Assembly (NCBI RefSeq): GCF_900176365.1 | Contig: NZ_FWXY01000016.1 | Coordinates: 62,001-126,000, forward strand | Source of the DNA: Desulfocicer vacuolatum DSM 3385 | GTDB taxonomy: Bacteria > Desulfobacterota > Desulfobacteria > Desulfobacterales > Desulfobacteraceae | Direction: 5' to 3' | Length of the DNA: 64,000 nucleotides | In this document: piece after piece, positions 37,927 to 45,408 of the stretch | How the letters are laid out: each line of letters starts with the position of its first letter | Numbering within the stretch: the first letter of the stretch is position 1 | Notes under the pieces: model-generated | Databases searched by the model: none | Told to the model about the DNA's origin: nothing | The model's input: the letters and a program-made list of their open reading frames with translations, nothing else | Translations under genes and position numbers: made by a program

Positions 37927-37959
37927 AACGGCCATGCCAAAAGCATGACCGTTGTTTTT
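37927..37959 (-). terminator. Terminator after the DASS transporter gene
   Basis: AACGGCCATGC and GCATGACCGTT pair around CAAAA with T-runs on both strands (A-tract on the left, TTTTTT on the right). It lies 18-50 bases behind the transporter stop and would also stop rightward transcription. Confidence 0.9.
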
Positions 37960-37976
37960 TTACAAAATCATCTGGA

Positions 37977-39449
37977 TCAATGGGTGAGAACAGGCATACC
38001 CATGAGGGGCCAGATAACGGCCACGGCAATCCCCACAATGAGCATAAGGATAACACTGGCCGGGATACCGTATTTAAAAAACTCACCGGTGGTGAATTGT
38101 TTGGAATCATAGGCAATGGCATTGGGAGCCGCCCCCACCAGAAGCAAAAAGGGCATACCGGCTGTGACAAGGGAAGCAAACACAATCACCTCGGGGGAAA
38201 CCCCGAGATAAGGCGCAATGACAAGGGCCACGGGCAGTGATATGGCAATGGCTGCAACATTCATGATAAAATTGGTCATCATCATGACAAAAAAGGCAAT
38301 ACTCATGACAAACACAAACCAATGGGAATTTTGAAACATGGTGAGCCAGTTAATGGCCAGCCATTCCGCCGCACCGGTCTCCCAGAGACAAAAACCGATA
38401 CTCATGGCACCGCCGAACAAAAGAATAATGTTCCAGGGAATGGATTCAAGATCTTTAAGATCAAGAATACCCAGAACAAAAAACAAAATGGTTGAAATCA
38501 GAATAATGGCTGTCTTATCCACTGGTTTTAGCATGGGAATAAAAGAGCGAAGGGACATGACGGCAATGCAGGAAAAAATAATAACAGCCGCCAAAATTTC
38601 ATTTTTCGTTAAAGATCCCATTTCTGAATTGAGGCGTACGGCTTTTTCTCTAAGCCCGGGAATGCTTTTCTTTTCCGGTTTAAAAAAGATCATGAAAAAC
38701 CCCCAAAGGATAAACACCATGACCCAGCCGATGGGAAACATATAATAACTAAGATCAAAAAAGGAAATTTCCGTTCCCACGATATCTTTATAAAACCCCA
38801 GAGCAACAGCCCCCCGGGCCGCCCCCAAAAGGGTGACAATGGAGCCTGCTCCTGCCACATAGGCCATGCCGATGAAGAGCCCTTTACCAAATTTTGTGGG
38901 GGTATCATCATCTGCATACATATGGTAAATGGTGAGAAGCAAAGGATACATGGTGGCGGCCACGGCGGTGTGGGCCATTATGTGGGTCAGGGCTGCGGTG
39001 ACCACAAAGCAGCCCAGGTAAATCATGGAGGTTCTTTCCCCCACAATGGACAGCATTTTATAGGCCAGACGTTTTGTCAAACCCGTCTTTGTAAACACCA
39101 TGCCAATAACAAGGGATGCAAAGATAAAAAGCACCGACGGGTCCATGAAATCCTTGAACGCCTTACTTGCAGGACGCACCATGAAAAGGACCTGTAAAAC
39201 CCCGATGGTGAGGCTTGTAACCCCAATGGGAACCACTTCAAACACCCACCAGATGCCTGCCAGAAGAAAAACCGCAAGGGCCCCTTTGGCCTGGGGACTG
39301 AGCAGAAAATGTTTACCTGTGGGGTCCACGGCATCGGGCCATGCCGGACTGAAATTCACACCAAAAAAGAGAACCAGCCCCAGTATCAGAAAGAACCACC
39401 GCTTCCAGTCTATGGTTGAGTCATTTTGGACCAAGGTTTCTGTTGTCAT
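37977..39449 (-). CDS. DASS/SLC13-family anion symporter
   Basis: This inner-membrane protein (490 residues, ~12 spans) belongs to the divalent-anion:sodium symporters that carry dicarboxylates or sulfate. The two conserved 'SNT' substrate/sodium motifs are altered: IMAHTAVAATMYPLL in the first half and FIMNVAAIAISLPV in the second, so the ion or substrate preference may differ from characterised members. ATG 39449 is chosen over a GTG at 39458 because GGTGA sits just before it. It lies 5 bases after a receiver gene that is itself preceded by a kinase-like/receiver fusion, forming a signalling-transport operon. Confidence 0.88.
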   Translation of the reverse strand: MTTETLVQNDSTIDWKRWFFLILGLVLFFGVNFSPAWPDAVDPTGKHFLLSPQAKGALAVFLLAGIWWVFEVVPIGVTSLTIGVLQVLFMVRPASKAFKDFMDPSVLFIFASLVIGMVFTKTGLTKRLAYKMLSIVGERTSMIYLGCFVVTAALTHIMAHTAVAATMYPLLLTIYHMYADDDTPTKFGKGLFIGMAYVAGAGSIVTLLGAARGAVALGFYKDIVGTEISFFDLSYYMFPIGWVMVFILWGFFMIFFKPEKKSIPGLREKAVRLNSEMGSLTKNEILAAVIIFSCIAVMSLRSFIPMLKPVDKTAIILISTILFFVLGILDLKDLESIPWNIILLFGGAMSIGFCLWETGAAEWLAINWLTMFQNSHWFVFVMSIAFFVMMMTNFIMNVAAIAISLPVALVIAPYLGVSPEVIVFASLVTAGMPFLLLVGAAPNAIAYDSKQFTTGEFFKYGIPASVILMLIVGIAVAVIWPLMGMPVLTH

Positions 39450-39454
39450 AATCT

Positions 39455-39883
39455 TCACCAGCCCCGCTGTTTAATAATATTTTCAATTTCTGCCTTTCGA
39501 ATTCGATCCTCATGCCTCATTTTAATACCGTGGGCCTCTCTTATTTTTTCTTCCAGCACATCGGTGTCCGCCGGCTTCAAAAGAAAATCAAAAGCACCCA
39601 GTTTCATTCCCTTGATGGCATTATCCACCGTTGCCTGACCAGTGAGCATAATCACCTCGGTGAGGGGAAGGCATTTTCTGATTTTTTCCAGTATTTCAAG
39701 ACCGTCAATCTCCGGCATTTGAACATCCAGTACCACCACATCAAAATCGATCTCTTCAACTATTTCCAAAGCAGCCTTCCCGGAAAACACCGGTGTCACA
39801 GAGAATTCTCTGAGCTCCAGCCGCTGGGCCAGGGTTTGGGCGAAATCAACCTCATCATCCACAATCAACACTTTAATTTTCAT
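39455..39883 (-). CDS. Single-domain response regulator
   Basis: The 142-residue protein is a CheY-like receiver: acidic pair DD at 9-10, phospho-acceptor Asp53 in VVLDVQMPEIDG, Thr in MLTGQ and the conserved lysine in LLKPAD. A short helical tail follows with no output domain. ATG 39883 is preceded by GGAG at 6 bases; the longer frame is not supported. It lies between the cytidylate-kinase-like receiver fusion (140 bases upstream) and the transporter (5 bases downstream), so it probably acts by protein interaction, perhaps on the transporter. Confidence 0.9.
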   Translation of the reverse strand: MKIKVLIVDDEVDFAQTLAQRLELREFSVTPVFSGKAALEIVEEIDFDVVVLDVQMPEIDGLEILEKIRKCLPLTEVIMLTGQATVDNAIKGMKLGAFDFLLKPADTDVLEEKIREAHGIKMRHEDRIRKAEIENIIKQRGW

Positions 39884-40023
39884 TTTCTTCTCCATTGGAT
39901 TTATGACACCCTTTATTGACCGGCTTGCACTTGCCGGGATGAGAACCCCATTTTCAGGCACCCATCCCCAAGGCTGTAACACAATTTCAAGGCATATAAA
40001 GGATATCAAATTTATGGTTATTA

Positions 40024-41277
40024 CTATTTACTGCTTTTATTTTCACCGGCATCACCACCGGACAATTCCTTATTGCGATTTATCTTTTCGTAGGCTTTTT
40101 TCATGGTCTCTGCCAAAAGATCAATGTCTGCGGGTTTCTGGAGATAGGCAAAGGCACCAAGCTCCATGCAGGTCTCTTTATCCTTTTCCGTGCCATGGCC
40201 GGTGAGAATAATCACCTCAATCTCGGGCTTGGTTTTTTTAATCTCCCGAAGCACCTGGAATCCGTCAATTCCGGGCATCTTAAGATCAAGAACCATCACT
40301 TCGGCACCATCGCGATTAACGGTTTCCAGGGCATCTTCGCCGCTGTACACCACATTGCTGTTGATCTGACGAATCTGGAGCCGCTGGGAAAGGGTCTGTA
40401 CAAACTCTTTTTCATCGTCCACCAGCAATACATGGAGCGGGGTCTCAAACTCAAAACTATAGGTGCTGTCTGACTTATAATAATTTTTACCGATCTTTGT
40501 CTCCACGGATGTGACCCCATCCACTTTTTTGGCAAGATCGGTGATTTTCTGTTTAAATTTAGAAAGCAAAAGTACATTTTTATCTATGGTTACAACAATC
40601 TCACCGTTATTGGCATACACTTTGAGTCCACCACCGGTGGTGGACAGAGCCACCTCCACCTGGGCTGCCAGGACAAAATCCCGGGCCTCTTTTTTCACAA
40701 ATTCTTCGGACATGGATGCAAGGGTGGCATGGTGCTCAGAAATCAAGGCAACTGTGTCAGACACGGAAAGTTTATCCGAAGGGGCAACGATGTCATACAA
40801 GGAGTCATCCCAGGCTTTTTTACCGGTGAGTCCGTTGACCCATAGGATGGCCTGCTTATCCGCCAGGTTAACGGCCTGGGTTATCTCTTTTTCAGATTTG
40901 CCCGAAAGGGAGGTACCGTTCAGTATGCGGGTCTCTTTATCTGTCACGACAAGCACCCGGAGTACGTGGGTGGCCCATCGGGGGATGAGATGTCCCAAAA
41001 TGCCGTGAAAAATAACATCGCCCTGTAAAACATGCTCGGCCATGGTTTTTTTCAACCCTGCAATGATTTTTTCTTTTTCATGGGTAAAATCATTAAAGGG
41101 AATCTGCTTGGAATCCAAAACCTTTTGAATATTGTCCAGACTGACACCCTGGTTCAAGGCCGTCTCTTCCATGATTTTTTCATCTGTGAGCACCTTGTAT
41201 CCCAGTGCGGATGAAAGTTCTATAACAGTCTGATCTGAGTGGGTAAACAATGCTCCGGTTATTGAGATAACAGCCAT
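40024..41277 (-). CDS. Cytidylate-kinase-like / BON-like / receiver fusion
   Basis: The 417-residue protein has three parts. Residues 1-190 resemble the cytidylate kinase-like family (ISITGALFTHSDQTVIELSS), but the P-loop lacks the GxGKS/T signature, so nucleotide transfer is doubtful. Residues ~200-265 look like a BON-type fold (VYANNGEIVVTIDKNV...VTSVETKIG). Residues ~281-400 are a receiver with Asp331 in VLDLKMPGIDG, Thr359 and Lys381. GGAGG lies 7 bases before ATG 41277. The gene heads the small operon with a receiver and the DASS transporter. The N-terminal part may have become a sensor or binding module. Confidence 0.85.
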   Translation of the reverse strand: MAVISITGALFTHSDQTVIELSSALGYKVLTDEKIMEETALNQGVSLDNIQKVLDSKQIPFNDFTHEKEKIIAGLKKTMAEHVLQGDVIFHGILGHLIPRWATHVLRVLVVTDKETRILNGTSLSGKSEKEITQAVNLADKQAILWVNGLTGKKAWDDSLYDIVAPSDKLSVSDTVALISEHHATLASMSEEFVKKEARDFVLAAQVEVALSTTGGGLKVYANNGEIVVTIDKNVLLLSKFKQKITDLAKKVDGVTSVETKIGKNYYKSDSTYSFEFETPLHVLLVDDEKEFVQTLSQRLQIRQINSNVVYSGEDALETVNRDGAEVMVLDLKMPGIDGFQVLREIKKTKPEIEVIILTGHGTEKDKETCMELGAFAYLQKPADIDLLAETMKKAYEKINRNKELSGGDAGENKSSK

Positions 41278-41802
41278 GATATCCTCCTTATTATTTTCCA
41301 TTAAAAACATTTTTTATCATTCAGCGGCAATGTGGCCCGGTTACCCGGCGCCGGGTTGGAACAGATAAAGTCTTATTTTTTATCATGGCACTGCAAGGTG
41401 GCATGGGCCATATCTGTTCTCAACATTTTAATCTATATTTGTTTTCTTACTTATATTCTTAGCAAGACCCATGCCAAAATTATTATTCCAATAAAATCAA
41501 ATATTTAAAAAAACAAACACAATCACACAAGAACGCAATGAAACATTATAAAACACAACGAAGTTTTGCAATCAAGTCATTTTGAAACAAAATAAAACAT
41601 AGTCGTTATGGCAGCCCTCATATTGCCCAAAAAGTAGCGTACACTTTTTTGAAAGCAAAATTACCCGGAAAAATGCAAAACAGAAATGAATCATGTCGTC
41701 ATTGGAACGAAAATTTTTATGGAATGAATTTGGGCAGGAAAGGTTTGTTATGGGGGCCGGATTCAAAAAGAATTCAGCCCATTTGCGGGGAATATATTTT
41801 TT
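41278..41802. other. Upstream region of the kinase-like/receiver operon
   Basis: AT-rich sequence without genes. It contains the perfect 14-bp palindrome ACCCGGCGCCGGGT at 41343-41356, about 70 bases upstream of the start codon at 41277, a candidate operator or hairpin. No recognised sigma-factor signature was found. Confidence 0.5.
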
Positions 41803-41981
41803 TTATATGAAATACTCCGCAAATCTGTGGAAAATTTCTATCTTTGTTGTGGGCGGAGCGGGATCAAAATACGGTCCGCCCGTGGCGGTTATATGAAATA
41901 CTCCGTGAATAAGAGGTATATTTCAAGCTTTGTTGTGGGCTGACCGAGGTCAGAAGAAGGTCTGCCCATGGCAGTTTATAA
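41803..41981 (+). repeat. Family A repeat pair
   Basis: A G-subtype copy (almost the same as the copy at 13148) is followed by an A-subtype copy whose first arm reads GGGCTGA, again as in the 13234 copy. The pair seems to have been duplicated as a unit. Confidence 0.9.
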
Positions 41982-42100
41982 GAAAGTAATTTTAAATATC
42001 ATAATTTCAGACACATACAGAACGGTAGAACCATTCGGATATTTTTATAATAGACTTTCATTATTTGTTGTGATGCAGCGCATCATGACCGTTATATACA

Positions 42101-42191
42101 ATGCAGCCTCCAAGGCAACCCCAGCAGAGCCCCCCCCCGGCGGGCAATAGGAACCGGACAATTGAGCTGTCTACAGTTCCGGTCCGGGCCC
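42101..42191 (-). repeat. Family B palindromic repeat, reverse, truncated
   Basis: The copy runs ATGCAGCCTCCAAGGCAAC, AGCAGAGC, a C-run, GGGCAATAGGAACCGGACAA, then the core to GGTCCGGGCCCG, and stops two bases before the stop codon of the adjoining kinase-like gene. One outer arm is therefore missing. Confidence 0.85.
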
Positions 42192-42192
42192 G

Positions 42193-42852
42193 TTACGAAT
42201 CCATAAACAATGTCACCCCGGTGTCATTGGCTTTGGGACGTACCTGGATGGCCCGTGCGGCTTCCAGCAGAACCTCCCAAGCTTTTTCCCGGCAAATGAT
42301 CCGGGACAGATCATCGGGAACGGGTTGATCTGGATGGGTTGCACACAATGTCACAGCTGACAACGTTGCCGAGCCTTCAAGGCTCAGGGTAATGAGAGAA
42401 CGGGCCGGAAGTGCCGAAAAAAGAGATTCCAGAGCATAGTAGATGCAAAGCTGAAACTGAACTGCGTCGGTTTCCATATACAAAGGCGTCTCTTTCTCTT
42501 CCAGGGCCAGATCCACGCCGGTATTGGCTGCCAGACGTCGACTCAATGCAAGCAGATTGTTCACTAACACCTGCACATCCACTTTGCACCGGACATGATC
42601 CGTGGAGTGGGCAAATCCATTTAAGCACGAAACCAGATCCACCCCCCGTGCCACTTGTTTTTTTATGGTGGAAAGGGGCATCCCCAGGCGCTGCTCCAGA
42701 ACCTCAGCATCTTCCATGGGGGTAAAGGCCAGTACATCTTCCATGAGCCCGGCACTCTCTTTTATGATGGCCAGAACATTTTGAAACTCATGGGTGGCAG
42801 AAGCTGTCAACTTGCCCAACAGCCGGGCTTTTAAAAAATCTTGTTCATTCAT
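42193..42852 (-). CDS. Degenerate histidine-kinase-like (DHp) protein
   Basis: The 219-residue protein has an H-box-like segment (LTASATHEFQNVLAIIKES) similar to HisKA dimerisation helices, but the following ATPase-like part lacks a recognisable N box (CIYYALESLF) and G boxes. It may serve as a phosphotransfer or dimerisation partner rather than a kinase. Its start overlaps the receiver gene by 4 bases, so it belongs to the sensor kinase-receiver operon. Its last codon abuts a family B repeat, so the original C-terminus may have been altered. Confidence 0.7.
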   Translation of the reverse strand: MNEQDFLKARLLGKLTASATHEFQNVLAIIKESAGLMEDVLAFTPMEDAEVLEQRLGMPLSTIKKQVARGVDLVSCLNGFAHSTDHVRCKVDVQVLVNNLLALSRRLAANTGVDLALEEKETPLYMETDAVQFQLCIYYALESLFSALPARSLITLSLEGSATLSAVTLCATHPDQPVPDDLSRIICREKAWEVLLEAARAIQVRPKANDTGVTLFMDS

Positions 42853-43238
42853 TTTTCGTTTCCATCCGATGCATCCACTGCGCTGAGAATTTTAAGGGTC
42901 AAATCCTTGATATCAAGGGGTTTCATAAGATAATCAAAGGCTCCCAGGCGCATGCCTTCCATGCCCTCCTTGGTGGAGCCGTGGCCTGTGAGCAGTACCA
43001 CCGGCAGATCCGGTGTCTGGGATTTAATGCGACGCAGGGTGTCAAGCCCGTTCATGCCGGGCATCATCAAATCCAGCACTGCAATGTCAAAGGACTCACC
43101 GTTCATAAGGTTTAACCCGTCTTCACCGGATACAGCGGTTTTGGTGTCATACCCCCTTAGCTCCAGACGTTCTGCCAGAGTGTTGGCAAACTCTTCTTCA
43201 TCATCAATCAACAATACTCTAATGCGCTTCTTGTTCAT
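42849..43238 (-). CDS. Single-domain response regulator
   Basis: A 129-residue CheY-like receiver with DDEEEF, the phospho-acceptor aspartate in IAVLDLMMPGMNG, LLTGHGS and the lysine in YLMKPLD. GGAGG precedes ATG 43238 by 6 bases; that site lies inside the sensor kinase gene, which overlaps by 20 bases. It is related in sequence to the receivers at 39455 and 40024, so the three probably share partners. Confidence 0.92.
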   Translation of the reverse strand: MNKKRIRVLLIDDEEEFANTLAERLELRGYDTKTAVSGEDGLNLMNGESFDIAVLDLMMPGMNGLDTLRRIKSQTPDLPVVLLTGHGSTKEGMEGMRLGAFDYLMKPLDIKDLTLKILSAVDASDGNEK

Positions 43239-44961
43239 GCTCATCCTCCGGTGAATGTTCCGGGGTTTTAGGAAGGGTAATGACAAAATCACTGCCCTGT
43301 CCCACTTTACTGGAAACACTTATGGTGCCCCCCAGTTTATCAATAATACCATAGGAAATGGAAAGACCAAGCCCGGTACCCTTTTCCTTTTTGGTGGAAA
43401 AAAACGGATCAAAAATATGTTGAATAATATCTTCAGGAATACCGCTTCCATCATCACTCACCGTTATTCTCACGCCGCTTACCCTGAAATTTTCCGTTCT
43501 AATACGAATCACCCCGCCATCTTCCACAGCAGCAAAGGCATTGGTCAAAAGATTGAGCAACACCTGTTGAATCTGGCCCTTGTCCGAGTTAATGGTGTTG
43601 AGCTCCTCAAACAGTTTCAAACGGACATCTATTTTTCGATACAGGGCTTCGCGTTCCAGAAACCCCAGAACCTCCTTGACAACGATGTTGGTTTCCATGG
43701 GCTCAATCTTGAGATCTATGCGCTTGGCAAATCCCAGAAGTCTGTGGGTGATGGTGCGACACCGGTCAACGGATTGAAGAACAGATGCAATCAAAAGCCG
43801 AAATTTTGCCTGGTTCTTGAAAGCCTCGGAGTAATCAAGAAGATCATTGATCAACCCTGCTTTTTCATTGATGATGGCCAGGGGATTATTAATTTCGTGG
43901 GCCACTCCGGCGGCCAGGCGGCCAATGGATGACAGCTTCTGGCTGTGCTGGAGTTCATCCATCACCTTTTCCCGTTTTTCATCGGACTCCCTTAACCGTT
44001 TCACCAGGCTGTTGGTGATCTGAATAATGGTTAAAAGAATCAAGGTAAATCCAATGGCAAACACCACAAACAATTCTGTTTTAAGGGCATACCACGATTG
44101 AAGCACCACGGAGCGGGGCTTGACCAGCACCAGCGTATAATTTGCCACACGAAATCCTGCACTGGCAATGAGGACATTCTGACCATCCGGGTCTTTGGTT
44201 TCAACAATATGGGAATCAAACCGATTGGCAGGGATTTCAAAGGGACATTTTTCCAAGGTGTTTCCATACAATTTTGAGTTGGTCTGGAACACGTTCTGAT
44301 TATCCACCAGAAAAGCATCACTTTTGGATTCAAGCCCCATGCTGTGGATGAGATTGTCAAATTGATCTGTGTCTATGGTGGCCCTTAATATCCATGTCTG
44401 ACCGTCATCGGTGAGGTGTTGTACCGCCACCACAATGTGGGGAAATTTTCGATGCCCCAGAAACACATTACTGATATATTTTCCTTTGATCAGGGTTTCC
44501 TGAAAGGAGATCTGCTCAGCATAATTTTTGCCTAACAATGGGTACGGGCCGGCATAACTTTCCAGAATTCCGTCGGAACCGATGAGCCCCAGATCCACAA
44601 ATCCACCAAATTCATTTTTCAAAAAAGATAAAATACGCTTGATATTATGGGCATCCTTGAGTTCCTCATAGGTGTAGGCCGTGGCAATGAAACGCACCGT
44701 GGAAAGCCGGGCCTCCAGCAGAAGTTCAAAGGAGTGTTTTGTCTTATTGGCCATGGTGATGATGGGGCTGACAAGTTCTGCTCTCAGATGGCTGCGATAC
44801 TGAAAATGATTAACAATGATCATCATCGCCAATGGAAGGGTTGTCAGAACCATCATGGTGGTGATAATGATTCTACGAAGTACAATGTAATACTCCGGCG
44901 CCCCCTTTTTGGAGTTGTAAATACGGTCCAGAAAAACACCTATTCTACATTTTTTAAACAT
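43219..44961 (-). CDS. Membrane sensor histidine kinase with extracytoplasmic Cache-type sensor
   Basis: About 580 residues: a first span (IIITTMMVLTTLPLAMMIIV), a ~250-residue periplasmic double-Cache-like sensor (GYAGPYPLLGKNYAEQ-like region and DDGQTWILRATIDTDQFDN), a second span (LFVVFAIGFTLILLTIIQI), then HisKA with LAAGVAHEINNPLAI and HATPase with QQVLLNLLTNAFAAV, DDGSGIP and GTGLGLSISYGI. It should sense a small extracellular solute and phosphorylate the receiver encoded right behind it. Its start overlaps the NifX-like gene by 8 bases. A dicarboxylate-type ligand would fit the DASS transporter nearby; this is inference. Confidence 0.93.
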   Translation of the reverse strand: MFKKCRIGVFLDRIYNSKKGAPEYYIVLRRIIITTMMVLTTLPLAMMIIVNHFQYRSHLRAELVSPIITMANKTKHSFELLLEARLSTVRFIATAYTYEELKDAHNIKRILSFLKNEFGGFVDLGLIGSDGILESYAGPYPLLGKNYAEQISFQETLIKGKYISNVFLGHRKFPHIVVAVQHLTDDGQTWILRATIDTDQFDNLIHSMGLESKSDAFLVDNQNVFQTNSKLYGNTLEKCPFEIPANRFDSHIVETKDPDGQNVLIASAGFRVANYTLVLVKPRSVVLQSWYALKTELFVVFAIGFTLILLTIIQITNSLVKRLRESDEKREKVMDELQHSQKLSSIGRLAAGVAHEINNPLAIINEKAGLINDLLDYSEAFKNQAKFRLLIASVLQSVDRCRTITHRLLGFAKRIDLKIEPMETNIVVKEVLGFLEREALYRKIDVRLKLFEELNTINSDKGQIQQVLLNLLTNAFAAVEDGGVIRIRTENFRVSGVRITVSDDGSGIPEDIIQHIFDPFFSTKKEKGTGLGLSISYGIIDKLGGTISVSSKVGQGSDFVITLPKTPEHSPEDEHEQEAH

Positions 44962-45316
44962 ATTCCCCCTCAACCATCCGAGTATAAAGAATGTCGCCAG
45001 ACGTCAATCTGTTTCCAAGAAACCCGTCAAAGGCGTCCTGCCAGGTGGCAATGACCGTATCAAAAACGGTGACCTGTTTCCAGCGAAGAAATTGATAAAA
45101 CTCATCTTCAATGGCACCGCAAATCACCACCTGGATATTTTCCGTTAAAATAAGATGACATAATTTTTCTGCGGAGGCCCTGGGAAGCACGATGGTTCGC
45201 TCTTCTTCAATTTCGTTGTTTTTTGAGGAAACAATAATAACAAGAACCTCTGTGGCAAGATCAAACCGCGGGGCCACATCGTCACCGGAAATGGGAATGA
45301 GGATTTTTTTAATCAT
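44954..45316 (-). CDS. NifX/NifB-type dinitrogenase cofactor-binding domain protein
   Basis: The 120-residue protein begins KKILIPISGDDVAPRFDLAT, the N-terminal pattern of the Fe-Mo cofactor-binding family (PF02579), where HFG is usual and RFD stands here, followed by the alpha/beta core with NIQVVICGAIEDE. No nif gene is present in the window, and members of this family also occur as orphan proteins in anaerobes. It is translated first in the sensor kinase operon (8-base overlap), so it may modulate the kinase. Cluster binding is unproven. Confidence 0.75.
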   Translation of the reverse strand: MIKKILIPISGDDVAPRFDLATEVLVIIVSSKNNEIEEERTIVLPRASAEKLCHLILTENIQVVICGAIEDEFYQFLRWKQVTVFDTVIATWQDAFDGFLGNRLTSGDILYTRMVEGEYV

Positions 45317-45408
45317 GGCAGTTGCCCTTAGCTTTTAAATTGAGCAAGTATATCGTTGGTGTGAAAACATGTCAAATAGTTTCACCATGTCTCATCCCCG
45401 AAAACAGC

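Noticed and set aside
44954-45316. Nitrogen-fixation locus
   Set aside because: One NifX-like domain without any nifHDK, nifB or nifEN; the context is signalling.
45317-45408. Sigma54 promoter between the activator and the NifX-like gene
   Set aside because: No GG-N10-GC arrangement with TGGCAC/TTGCA was found; the single TTGCT lacks a matching -24 element.
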